This document shows positions 23,528-31,597 of a stretch of 54,828 nucleotides of DNA, one piece after another. Source of the DNA: a virus; IMG/VR virus record IMGVR_UViG_3300022208_000004, positions 1 to 54,828 of that record, one strand, 5' to 3'. The notes under the pieces are model-generated. The model was not told the DNA's origin and did not search any database. It saw nothing but the letters and a program-made list of their open reading frames with translations. The translations under genes and the position numbers were made by a program. Numbering within the stretch: position 1 is the stretch's first letter; each line of letters starts with the position of its first letter.

Positions 23528-24071
23528 TCTGTTCTCCATTATCTATGAGTCTATATTTTAACAGTGGTTTTCCATTAATAAGAATATCACCCTTTTCGTT
23601 CTTATCTATTGTTTTGACCACTATTCGTTTATTTTTAAAACGCCCGCCTAAAATAGTATCTCCTATATTTATAGGAATATCTATATTTTCTTTTAATTCA
23701 TTCCTAGAACCTTTTGCCACCATTTCAACCTTGTTTGATTGAATTGCCTTATCCGTGACTGCTACAACATCATTTAGTGTTAATTTGGCTTTCCAACCAT
23801 CAGCATCATCGTATTTTATTTTGACCAAAACATTATTATTTCCAGGTTCAGCATATTGTAAATTTGGAGTTGCTGAAGCGTGAATTCTTTCTTTATGAAT
23901 AAACTTTCCAGAATTCACTCCGTTTTCATATTCTTTCATTGACATTACACGATAAAGGTAATCTGGCTTTTTTCCATTAGCCAAACGTGGTACTATTCTA
24001 TCACCAATCATAGGACCTTCAATCAGTCTCAATTTTTCTTCTGCTAAGAATTCCTTGAATGTTTTAATCAT
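23520..24071 (-). CDS. Leader-bearing ADP-ribosyltransferase-like protein
   Basis: 183 residues. Leader MIKTFKEFLAEEK (LAE at 9-11). The middle has DYLYRVMSMKEYENGVNSGK (Arg41), HASATP (64-69), VLVKIKYDD strands and NKVEMVAKGS (Glu116). Arg, then Ser/Thr, then Glu in that order is consistent with an R-S-E ADP-ribosyltransferase fold. The C-terminus (IGDTILGGRFKNKRIVVKTI, LLKYRL) looks like a small SH3/KOW-like barrel. Leader DNA shares 24 identical bases with an internal leader in the next gene upstream. Enzyme assignment is tentative; head packaging is inferred from the leader. Confidence 0.55.
   Translation of the reverse strand: MIKTFKEFLAEEKLRLIEGPMIGDRIVPRLANGKKPDYLYRVMSMKEYENGVNSGKFIHKERIHASATPNLQYAEPGNNNVLVKIKYDDADGWKAKLTLNDVVAVTDKAIQSNKVEMVAKGSRNELKENIDIPINIGDTILGGRFKNKRIVVKTIDKNEKGDILINGKPLLKYRLIDNGEQNE
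24036..24059 (-). repeat. Leader-coding repeat B, copy 1 (24 identical bases)
   Basis: Identical to 24538-24561. Encodes FKEFLAEE in the 183-residue ADP-ribosyltransferase-like protein. Confidence 0.88.
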
Positions 24072-24075
24072 ATAG

Positions 24076-24948
24076 TTAATTGACGTTCTTATACTTTGTT
24101 ATTTTTATGAATTCGTCTACCTCTGTTTTACTAGCCTTTTTTCCATTGATATAAAGACTATTATCATAGGCAGTTTTAACTACATATAGATTTCGCTTAC
24201 CTAGAACTTTTTTGAGTTTATCTATTTTACTTATTGACGCCGCATTAGAACTACCTTCCGCTGGAATAAAGACAATATGATTTAGACTATCTGTTATATC
24301 TAACCTGAATCTATTTTTTTTATCAACATTTACTTTTAGATTTTTCTCTATATTATCATGTAAAACACCAGCACTATTCCAAAAATATAAATCATTATTT
24401 TTGTCTTGAAATCCGCCTATCATATCATCCTTATCACTACCTATAAACGTAACTAATTCATGAAAATTTTTAGGATTCTTTAATATATCTATACCAAGTG
24501 TTCTTCCAGAAAAACTTGTAATTGAAGTCTTGAAAGTTTCTTCTGCTAAGAATTCCTTGAAGGTCATTATTCTGGATTCTTTCAAATCTTCTTTATTCAA
24601 CGTAGCATAAGCCTTGTAGACTTCTTTGTTTTGCTTAACATAGTAAATCTTGTTTTTTACACCATTGGCCGCAAACATATCTCTTAAACCGTCTACCATA
24701 TCAGACACGGCCTTAACATGATATACCCTGTTCATATAGGAATTTCCTAAAAGAACAAGCATATCTTCTTTCTGTTTTATAGCATAAGCAGCCGCCGCTA
24801 TTATAGCAACATTGGCATCACCTGGACTTCTTTTATAATTAAAAATAGCCTTATCTGTATTCTCGACAACACCTATCTTGTCAAGCAATTCTACTTCTCC
24901 AATAAGTCTCTGTTTCCCTACTCTTACGGGTTTGCTAGTTATTTTCAT
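24076..24948 (-). CDS. Two-part protein with an internal capsid-targeting-like leader
   Basis: 290 residues. Residues 1-127 form an alpha/beta domain (SPGDANVAIIAAAAYAIKQK, DMLVLLGNSYMNRVYHVKAV) without a leader. Residues 128-137 read MTFKEFLAEE, the same leader as the next gene downstream, and the remaining 153 residues are a separate beta-rich domain (FKTSITSFSGRTLGIDILKN; LNHIVFIPAEGSSNAASISK). The internal ATG is at 24567; only a weak AAAGAA precedes it. Either an internal start makes a packaged C-terminal protein, or two genes have fused. The stop and start at 24948 overlap with the upstream gene. Confidence 0.6.
   Translation of the reverse strand: MKITSKPVRVGKQRLIGEVELLDKIGVVENTDKAIFNYKRSPGDANVAIIAAAAYAIKQKEDMLVLLGNSYMNRVYHVKAVSDMVDGLRDMFAANGVKNKIYYVKQNKEVYKAYATLNKEDLKESRIMTFKEFLAEETFKTSITSFSGRTLGIDILKNPKNFHELVTFIGSDKDDMIGGFQDKNNDLYFWNSAGVLHDNIEKNLKVNVDKKNRFRLDITDSLNHIVFIPAEGSSNAASISKIDKLKKVLGKRNLYVVKTAYDNSLYINGKKASKTEVDEFIKITKYKNVN
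24538..24561 (-). repeat. Leader-coding repeat B, copy 2 (internal leader)
   Basis: Identical to 24036-24059. Encodes FKEFLAEE at residues 130-137 of the 290-residue protein, inside the reading frame rather than at its start. Confidence 0.88.
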
Positions 24949-25262
24949 TAAACCTTCATTTTATTTAGAGTGTCTTTAGCACAATCACTTCTATCTTTTA
25001 CATCCACATCAAGTGAAAGTTGACTAACACCATCATATTTAATCTTACCTTTTTTATGAAGTGATTCAGCCGCCTTTTGTAGAACACCAAAATCAACTCG
25101 CCCAAATTCCTTTTGTAGCTGTCTATCTGAAGCAATAGAAGAAAGAGACAACACCTTTCCCTTGTTCCGTTCAAGTGCAGATATGATTATATTCTGTCCC
25201 TGACCTTCTACAAGAATTTTTTGGAATATATGATTAGGGTCTATTTTGTCATTGTAGTTCAT
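24948..25262 (-). CDS. Leader-bearing small protein, possible winged helix
   Basis: 104 residues from the ATG at 25262, chosen for AAGGA 4 bases upstream; the frame stays open to 25325 but would overlap the previous gene. N-terminus MNYNDKIDPNHIFQKILVEG with ILVE at 16-19. The body reads NIIISALERNKGKVLSLSSI, then ASDRQLQKEFGRVDFGVLQK and AAESLHKKGKIKYDGVSQLS. The three-helix-plus-strand order suggests winged helix-turn-helix. A possible packaged DNA-binding protein. The last base is shared with the next start (TAATG). Confidence 0.55.
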   Translation of the reverse strand: MNYNDKIDPNHIFQKILVEGQGQNIIISALERNKGKVLSLSSIASDRQLQKEFGRVDFGVLQKAAESLHKKGKIKYDGVSQLSLDVDVKDRSDCAKDTLNKMKV

Positions 25263-25269
25263 GGGTTCC

Positions 25270-25530
25270 TTATCTAGCACCAGGGGCATATTTATTGAAT
25301 AATTCTGTTGCTCTTTTAGAGTCAATCTTACTCAACTTGTCCTTAATGCTTCTGATTTCCTTAGAGGCAGCTAAACCACTTGTATAATATCTATTATCAT
25401 CAGACATTTCATAATACCAATCATGGTTTTTAAGTAATTTTTCATATTTATCCCATTCAACTTCATTGGTTTCATTTATTATCTTTTCCGCTAGTAAACT
25501 TAAATCCTTGTCCTTTGGTATATTATTCAT
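25270..25530 (-). CDS. Small helical protein, unknown function
   Basis: 86 residues starting MNNIPKDKDLSLLAEKIINE. No clear capsid-leader motif, though LAEKIINE near residues 13-20 is faintly similar. The body is charged and helical: WDKYEKLLKNHDWYYEMSDD, ASKEIRSIKDKLSKID and ATELFNKYAPGAR. A strong GGGAG ribosome site and a TATAAATA box 48 bases upstream (inside gp14) argue that it is expressed. It opens the accessory gene run downstream of gp14. Confidence 0.6.
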   Translation of the reverse strand: MNNIPKDKDLSLLAEKIINETNEVEWDKYEKLLKNHDWYYEMSDDNRYYTSGLAASKEIRSIKDKLSKIDSKRATELFNKYAPGAR

Positions 25531-25545
25531 AATTCTCCCTTAATA

Positions 25546-26166
25546 TTATTCCATTCCAAGCCCATCTTTTTCAGTAGTATTTATAACGGGTTTGACAAAA
25601 TTCGTGTCATTGGCAGTTTGTTTAGGTATGTTGCTAATCGTTTCATCCTTATCAGAAATAGTTTCCAATGAAAGAAAATCTGTGTCAGTAACTTTATCGG
25701 AAATATCAGCATGGTCAAAGTTGTAAAGAACGCTTGCTATTTTATAACGATATTGATTCACAGTATGCACCTTACGGACTTCAAATAGCTTTTTGATTTT
25801 CTTGTAGTAAACCAAATCCTGTTCTTTTGGATAGACTTTGAATTGATTGAAGTAACGAATTGAGGCATGAAAAGTAGCCTCACCCAAGTTAGGATTGAAA
25901 CCAAACTTGGAATACATACCAGAATCTTCCGCGCCAAAATCATCTTCAAATTGATCTATGATAAGCCTAATAGGGGTTCCCTTTTCCAGAGTCTTATTCA
26001 AATATTCTCCAAAAATAGGTTCCTCTTGAGCCAATGTAACAGGAATCCATATACATTCAGCACCATATAGATATGTTCCTTCGTCATTCAATTCATTAAT
26101 TGTATTTCTCTCGTTTTCAAATCCAATTTCATCATTGAAAAAGAAGGGTCTGTTTGTATCAACCAT
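25546..26166 (-). CDS. gp14: Neck protein (gp14-like)
   Basis: 206 residues (T4 gp14 is 256). Shared order: TYLYGAECIWIPVTLAQEEP followed by IFGEYLN (T4 has RGVECYYVPREY then LIFGEDL), FGFNPNLGEATFHASIRYFN, YPKEQDLVYYKKIKKLFEVR and NQYRYKIASVLYNFDHADIS. gp14 helps join completed heads to tails. The C-terminal 40 residues are polar and variable. A GATAAATA box lies 34 bases upstream. gp13, its usual neighbour, is not recognisable in this window. Confidence 0.85.
   Translation of the reverse strand: MVDTNRPFFFNDEIGFENERNTINELNDEGTYLYGAECIWIPVTLAQEEPIFGEYLNKTLEKGTPIRLIIDQFEDDFGAEDSGMYSKFGFNPNLGEATFHASIRYFNQFKVYPKEQDLVYYKKIKKLFEVRKVHTVNQYRYKIASVLYNFDHADISDKVTDTDFLSLETISDKDETISNIPKQTANDTNFVKPVINTTEKDGLGME
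25578..25585 (-). promoter_or_regulatory. TATAAATA late promoter box in the 3' end of gp14
   Basis: Exact late-box match on the minus strand, 48 bases before the ATG of the first accessory gene after gp14. It is well placed to drive the accessory run. Confidence 0.5.
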
Positions 26167-26180
26167 GTTTATGTTCCATG

Positions 26181-27743
26181 TTATTTTATTTCTTTTCCAT
26201 ATTTATCATAAAACACCTGATATTTTTTATCATCGCTAAAGTTTAATCCAAATTTGTCTCGGAATAGTTCTGAATCATATATGATTGGGTCAACACTATA
26301 ATCTAATTTTTCTGATAGACCTAGCATAACCATCAAAAGAGAAAGTAAGAAGCCGCCGCCTACAACAGAAACCATAGCACTAACGGTAGAGTCTGGATTG
26401 GGTCTATTTTCAAGACCTGGATTTTTCATCGCTCTCCTGAAAATATTAACACCATCTGCTTGAGGCTCTACCACAAGACGTTTCATCTTTGTAGTTTCCA
26501 AAGCCTTTAGTGTGTCTACCCAAGCCTTAAAGGCTTCTATGTTTGATTTGATTATCTTCATTTCTCTCAGTCTATCTTCTAGATAGGCAACCATTTTTAA
26601 TTGAGAATTTTGTGAAGCGGTTTCAAATCCTTTTTTGGTTGAATTTAATACATTTTCTATATTTAGAAATATTTCTGCCAATGAACTTGAAACATCTTGT
26701 AGACGATAGGTTTTCCAGTTTGGTTCTGGCGCTTTATTGGTTTTAGTAGATAATTCTTTGTCGAATACCCAATTAATTGTTTTATCTGGCCCTTCAAAGA
26801 TATTATCATCAATAATGTAATCCTTCTTTTCTCTACTTGTATTTTTTCTCCATTTAGGGTCTACATATCCACTTATACCATCATTAACGGCCTGAAAAAT
26901 TCCTACGGAAATAGTTTCTTCAGCATCACCTGTTCTATATTTACCCAATACCATTGCATCTTTTTTGTAACTGGAATTTTTCTTCCACCATTTAGCCACA
27001 CTACTGTCAACTGTTTTTGGTTTTTCTTCTTCTTCTTTTAAAAGACTATTATTTTTATCAAAGTATTCTAGCAATTCTTTTGTTTGTTGAGTAGGAATAA
27101 TAGCATATAAAAATCTAGCAAACTGAACCATCGTTTTCATAGCAGTTCTCATACCTGCAAATTTTTTATCCTCTAACAATTTTTCATCAGTAGATAAGAA
27201 TATTGTAAAACCACCGCCATATAAATTTGTTTTGGTATTAGGTCTGTTACTATCTAGTTTATCATCAAAAGATTTATCAAACAATTCAAATGCCTTTTGA
27301 ACGGATAGGATAGGGAAAGAAGAATTTTTATCAACGGGTCTATTTGTTAATTCCTGTAATGATATTGTACCACTATTCATTTCATGGGAAGGATAGATTA
27401 TTAATATATAAACCCCCGAATTTTTAATAGAATTCATGAATGATATAATCTGGTCAACCAAAAAGCTGATTGCAGTCACAATAGGATTAAGATCATTCAC
27501 TAAGAAATATTTTATTACATTTAGAACATCTGAAATAATTTCTGTAGTAGCAATCAGCTTTGATGTTCCAGTATTAAAGCTGTCTAGTAATTGTTCTATA
27601 TCAGCGGGCAGACCTACTTTTTGATTAGTAACATTAACCCATTTAAAGGATTCCTTAGAATCCTTGCCTTTAGGTGCAGGAACTATACTTTCGCCTATTT
27701 TTGCATAGGCTTTGACTTTTCCGTAAAGATTTACTGTTGCCAT
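26181..27743 (-). CDS. Large virion protein, unknown
   Basis: 520 residues. N-terminus MATVNLYGKVKAYAKIGESI. Helical region around residues 45-105 with a hydrophobic stretch (VIKYFLVNDLNPIVTAISFL). A segment near residues 255-300 (SSYKKDAMVLGKYRTGDAEE, then VGIFQAVNDGISGYVDPKWR) looks like a divergent form of the small aromatic carbohydrate-binding-like module seen in neighbouring genes. The C-terminus has a hydrophobic run (AMVSVVGGGFLLSLLMVMLG) that might be membrane-active. Clustered with other unassigned structural genes just before gp14. Role unknown. Confidence 0.55.
   Translation of the reverse strand: MATVNLYGKVKAYAKIGESIVPAPKGKDSKESFKWVNVTNQKVGLPADIEQLLDSFNTGTSKLIATTEIISDVLNVIKYFLVNDLNPIVTAISFLVDQIISFMNSIKNSGVYILIIYPSHEMNSGTISLQELTNRPVDKNSSFPILSVQKAFELFDKSFDDKLDSNRPNTKTNLYGGGFTIFLSTDEKLLEDKKFAGMRTAMKTMVQFARFLYAIIPTQQTKELLEYFDKNNSLLKEEEEKPKTVDSSVAKWWKKNSSYKKDAMVLGKYRTGDAEETISVGIFQAVNDGISGYVDPKWRKNTSREKKDYIIDDNIFEGPDKTINWVFDKELSTKTNKAPEPNWKTYRLQDVSSSLAEIFLNIENVLNSTKKGFETASQNSQLKMVAYLEDRLREMKIIKSNIEAFKAWVDTLKALETTKMKRLVVEPQADGVNIFRRAMKNPGLENRPNPDSTVSAMVSVVGGGFLLSLLMVMLGLSEKLDYSVDPIIYDSELFRDKFGLNFSDDKKYQVFYDKYGKEIK
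26200..26207 (-). promoter_or_regulatory. Late-type box (GATAAATA) before gp14
   Basis: GATAAATA on the minus strand, 34 bases upstream of the gp14 ATG and inside the 3' end of the preceding gene. It fits the relaxed NATAAATA late pattern. Confidence 0.45.
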
Positions 27744-27910
27744 TTATCTTCTTTGCTTAGTCTTTGTTGTTTTTCTATATTCAATAGCAGTTCATTCTTT
27801 CTTGTTTCCATTTCATGAATAACTAGATCAAATGCCTTTGATATGTTGTCAATTAATTTAGTAATATCATTTGACTCTGCGTTTTTATCCCACTTGATAT
27901 TTGTTTCCAT
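27731..27910 (-). CDS. Small coiled-coil-like protein (59 residues)
   Basis: A short frame from ATG at 27910 to TAA at 27731, filling an otherwise empty 166-base gap. The start overlaps the upstream stop as TAATG, and the end overlaps the next start by 13 bases, exactly the packing style of its neighbours. It begins METNIKWDKNAESNDITKLI and continues as a charged helix (FDLVIHEMETRKNELLLNIE) likely to form a coiled coil. No family recognised. Possibly a chaperone or minor structural partner of the flanking large proteins. Confidence 0.65.
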   Translation of the reverse strand: METNIKWDKNAESNDITKLIDNISKAFDLVIHEMETRKNELLLNIEKQQRLSKEDKWQQ

Positions 27911-30900
27911 TAATCATTTACCTGTTTTTCATAAAAACGATATTTAACTCTATCGCCTTCAAGGGTTGAATATACATCAAAAAGGGAATAATAGTCTCTT
28001 ATTACATTAGTGACATATTTTATAGAACGGTCCACCATAGAATTAACCGCACTAAAAATTCTATTAGAATAGCTATTAGGAATAGTAGGATTTCCTATTC
28101 TTGTATTTATTGAGGCTATTTGATTGTTAATAGCAGTCTTAAAAGTATCCAAATTTGTTTTGGCTGTAGTATGTTCTGATGTTGTATAGGTTACTGAATT
28201 TAAAGAATCGCCACTACGTCTTTTAAAAGTTCCCGATGTTGTTATACCCCAATTTGCAGCCCAAGTAGTATGATAGGTTTTCAGGGTTTTCATAGTTTTT
28301 GTGGCTGTTTCATAATCATCAAAGGCTGTCCAGAATGTTGTATCGGTTGAAACATTATTTGGGTCCTTATAACCAGCAGGAGAACCAGCAACCAAGGCTT
28401 GTAGGGTGGTCAGTTTATCCATTTGGGCATCTATGAAAGTAACATCGGCTATGATATTTACAGATAAATCTGAACCATAGTTACTAAAAACGGACCCAAC
28501 AGTTCTAACAGTTCCAGCAGAAGAATAGGTTACAACGGAAATAAGTCCGTTTGCCGTATTCAATTCATATCTTGTTCCATCACCAACACCATCTATACTA
28601 TCACTTGGAACCGTGGATGCACTTGCCGTAGAATAAGTTGTAACATTTGACACCTTGGGAGTCATGGAATCTGTATAGGCAAAAGCTGTGCTATTTTCAG
28701 CATCGGTAGGAGTAGGATTGCTTACCAATGGATTTACATTGTATTTCCACTTTTCATCACTATGGACACTCCATTTATATTCTAAAGGGTCCCCTTCGGT
28801 ATGAATCCAGTGACCATAGAAAATATCATCCTTTCCATAGGCAGGATTTTGTTGTGTCTCATGTTTCCCATCTGTAGCAGGGAAAAATGGATTTTTTTCT
28901 ATAAATGGATATGAAGTATCAACCTTTTTACCCATAGATATATTCGTGGTATTTGCCGCCTTTAGAACATCATCCAGACTTTCATTATCTGGATTCAGCC
29001 AACCAAAATAATTTTTCATATCGGTGTTGGTTAATAGAGTAGATTCTTTAGTATCACAAATGACTTCAAATTTTAGGGACGTTCCACTGGCACTTAGGTT
29101 TGTTGTAGTGGTAATGTTACTCCCTGTATGACTAGCTATTACATAATCTTCATAGGGCTTGGAATTGTAATTGTATATTCTCAAGGTTTTTCCAAGATAG
29201 GCATTATTGGCAAACCCCGAAGCACCAAAGGCTGTAGAACTAAAACCAGTTGTGCTTATTGTAGCAACACCATCATTTCTAATATAGATAGGCAACCAAT
29301 TAGGATTCATTTCTAATCCTTCACAAACCACTATCAGCTTGCCATAAATGCTATGGTCAGAATATTTTTTTAATGGATAGGATTTTAATAAATCTGGCGC
29401 TTTTGAAATAACAGAACTCAACCCATTAACTTTCAATAGTGTATTTGTACCACCATAGATACTGGTTGTCAGGGATGTTATGTTTAGATATTCATATTTT
29501 GTCAGCCAATTTGTTAATCCGTTCAATTGACTATAGACGATTCTGACCAGACTTTCTTTATCTGGAACAGCACTTCCGCCACCTGATTTTGTTAGGGTCA
29601 GGCTGGTTAGTTGTGTAGATATGTTTGTAGTGGCATTTATGCTTCCCGATACAACCCCCGTTCCTTCTCCAAACAACGTATCATAGGAACCTGAAATAAC
29701 CCCAAGAGAATTAGACTTTATGGATGCTCTTAGATATGTCCAGACAACTGTTCCATCTGCAACGGTTCCACTGATTGGCCATACAGGTGGAACAGTCCCA
29801 CTCATACCAGCGGTAGAACATTTATAAACTCGAATTTCACCATCTGTAGAAATTCCTACTACTCTATCATTGAGTGAATATGTTTGTTTAGCTGTCCAAT
29901 CCTGATCTAACAAGATTCTAAATGTATTAGCAATTACATCAATGTTGCTATATGTAAATGTTGCAGTTCCAACAATATCTGTAAGAGTAATATCTGTATC
30001 ATTATAAGTGTGTATTGTTTCTATTACATTGGCTATGTCTTCTTTAATATAGTCAACCCTAATTACATTTTTATCACTTGTCTTTATATCATTAAATCTT
30101 ATTTTCAATTGTTTTGTTATTTTATCAAAGAAAGAAACCTTACTATCATGTTTTAGACTAAGTATTTCTCCTTTATTTGACATACCAGCATACTTGACGT
30201 TATTGACAAATATCTCAACTGTTTCTAGAACAGGAGTAAAGGTTAATTGTCTTTCCCAAATATACGTTTCATTATTGAAGGCTGTTACTGTATCCGAAGA
30301 TTTGTTTTCACTTGCTACATAGTCATACTGAATTTTTATCAGAGTATCATTTCCAGTAGGAATGGTAGTAAATGTTAAGGATATGGTTTTTTTGTCAAAA
30401 TCTAGATATGATTTTTCTGTGTTTATGGATATGCCTTGATTATTGTCTATATTCTTAATTTTTTCATCATCAAAGATATAGCCCACCAGAACAGTTCCAC
30501 AAAATATTTTTAGGGATGGAATGGCCGCGCCTTTTTTTACTGGTTTATTTAATAGTTTATATTCAACTAGATTTGTTTTTGTTTTTATTGAACCTAGTGT
30601 TTCTGAAATATAATCTAATCTGGCGGGTTCACTGAAGGCAGTTAAATCATCATCAATGCTTACCATCTGTCCAGAAGTTTTATTTTTAACCAAAAAGAAA
30701 TTTGATATATCAGCGGAACCGCCCAATTGGTCTAAAGGAATGTCATTCCCATTATCATCCAGAACATAATACCCAAACTGTGAAGTAGAGGGTAGACTGA
30801 ACGTAATGTTTTGACCAAATTGGCCAGGGGCAGTTCCGCTTCTTCTAAAAGTGTATTTTAATTCTTGACCATCAGAAGCACCTTGTAGGATTGCTCTTTG

Positions 30901-31083
30901 TCTTGCAAGTTGAGAAGCAATATAAGGAACATCATCAACAGATAATGCAGTTGCCTGACTATCTCTTGTAGAAGTAGCCAAACGTAAATTATCTATCAAA
31001 GTTTTTCTTGCCATTATAACATCAGAAGGTGCTTTGATTAGGTTTCCTAATAATTTTGCCTTTTCTTCAGCAGCAGTAGTCAT
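27910..31083 (-). CDS. Large modular virion protein, unknown
   Basis: 1057 residues. A helical N-terminus (AEEKAKLLGNLIKAPSDVIM) may be the attachment domain. A long beta-rich middle follows. Near residue 395 is TYSLNDRVVGIS, then YKCSTAGMSGTVPPVWPISG and DGTVVWTYLR, a small module resembling CBM5/12-like domains on phage appendages. The last 200 residues are helical, with RSIKYVTNVIRDYYSLFDVY near the end. Ribosome site AGGA with a CATAAATA box 20 bases upstream. Likely a baseplate-periphery or fibre protein. Confidence 0.6.
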   Translation of the reverse strand: MTTAAEEKAKLLGNLIKAPSDVIMARKTLIDNLRLATSTRDSQATALSVDDVPYIASQLARQRAILQGASDGQELKYTFRRSGTAPGQFGQNITFSLPSTSQFGYYVLDDNGNDIPLDQLGGSADISNFFLVKNKTSGQMVSIDDDLTAFSEPARLDYISETLGSIKTKTNLVEYKLLNKPVKKGAAIPSLKIFCGTVLVGYIFDDEKIKNIDNNQGISINTEKSYLDFDKKTISLTFTTIPTGNDTLIKIQYDYVASENKSSDTVTAFNNETYIWERQLTFTPVLETVEIFVNNVKYAGMSNKGEILSLKHDSKVSFFDKITKQLKIRFNDIKTSDKNVIRVDYIKEDIANVIETIHTYNDTDITLTDIVGTATFTYSNIDVIANTFRILLDQDWTAKQTYSLNDRVVGISTDGEIRVYKCSTAGMSGTVPPVWPISGTVADGTVVWTYLRASIKSNSLGVISGSYDTLFGEGTGVVSGSINATTNISTQLTSLTLTKSGGGSAVPDKESLVRIVYSQLNGLTNWLTKYEYLNITSLTTSIYGGTNTLLKVNGLSSVISKAPDLLKSYPLKKYSDHSIYGKLIVVCEGLEMNPNWLPIYIRNDGVATISTTGFSSTAFGASGFANNAYLGKTLRIYNYNSKPYEDYVIASHTGSNITTTTNLSASGTSLKFEVICDTKESTLLTNTDMKNYFGWLNPDNESLDDVLKAANTTNISMGKKVDTSYPFIEKNPFFPATDGKHETQQNPAYGKDDIFYGHWIHTEGDPLEYKWSVHSDEKWKYNVNPLVSNPTPTDAENSTAFAYTDSMTPKVSNVTTYSTASASTVPSDSIDGVGDGTRYELNTANGLISVVTYSSAGTVRTVGSVFSNYGSDLSVNIIADVTFIDAQMDKLTTLQALVAGSPAGYKDPNNVSTDTTFWTAFDDYETATKTMKTLKTYHTTWAANWGITTSGTFKRRSGDSLNSVTYTTSEHTTAKTNLDTFKTAINNQIASINTRIGNPTIPNSYSNRIFSAVNSMVDRSIKYVTNVIRDYYSLFDVYSTLEGDRVKYRFYEKQVND

Positions 31084-31102
31084 TTTATTCCTTTTTAATC
31101 TT

Positions 31103-31110
31103 TATTTATG
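31103..31110 (-). promoter_or_regulatory. T4-type late promoter box (CATAAATA)
   Basis: CATAAATA on the minus strand, 20 bases before the ATG of the 1057-residue virion gene and overlapping the end of the previous gene. Confidence 0.5.
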
Positions 31111-31597
31111 TGATGCTGGCCGAAGGCACGGGCGGGAAGGTTGTAGGAACACCAGTACCAAAAACAATAGCAGCCTTTGTATAGTTGTCTATTGCCGTTG
31201 CAAATTTATTAGCAAAAATTTTACTGGAAGGTGGATTGCTTGAAAATATATCATTCAGGGCTACTTGCAATCCTGCCTGATCTGCAAATATTACATTACC
31301 TGTTCCAAAAGTTGGACCTGAAATAGCTATTGTCATAAACCCGCTAGTTATTTGAGTTGCTATTTGTGAGGCGGCCACGGAAGGTCCAGGTTGAAAGCTA
31401 GACCATACACCATTTAATCCACTTGATATTAAACTTTGGGCAGGGGCAGCCGTAATTATCCCATCCGTACCCGCTGTTCCCATATTCCAATAATTGACTA
31501 GTGCTTTAGCAACCCCATTGGCAACCAAAGCAGGTGGACTATTTTTAGAGTAAACATCATCCAATTCTGTTTGTAGTAATGACTTATCTAAAGGCAT
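31106..31597 (-). CDS. Small virion protein, unknown
   Basis: 163 residues starting MPLDKSLLQTELDDVYSKN. Ala/Gly/Ser-rich with two related halves: VANGVAKALVNYWNMGTAG and FANKFATAIDNYTKAAIVFG share an A-x-A-hydrophobic-x-NY core, suggesting an internal duplication. Between them lies GVWSSFQPGPSVAASQIATQ. Located between the spike gene and the large modular protein. Small proteins like this follow spike genes in several myoviruses; perhaps a spike-tip or hub partner. No function can be assigned. Confidence 0.6.
   Translation of the reverse strand: MPLDKSLLQTELDDVYSKNSPPALVANGVAKALVNYWNMGTAGTDGIITAAPAQSLISSGLNGVWSSFQPGPSVAASQIATQITSGFMTIAISGPTFGTGNVIFADQAGLQVALNDIFSSNPPSSKIFANKFATAIDNYTKAAIVFGTGVPTTFPPVPSASIT

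Noticed and set aside
23666-23673. TATAAATA inside the 183-residue gene
   Set aside because: It is about 127 bases from the next start and mid-gene; in DNA this AT-rich a chance match is likely. A GATAAATA at 12251-12258 was set aside for the same reason.
26181-27743. Assigning the 520-residue gene upstream of gp14 as gp13
   Set aside because: Position fits but length and sequence do not match what I know of gp13 (about 309 residues); left as unknown.
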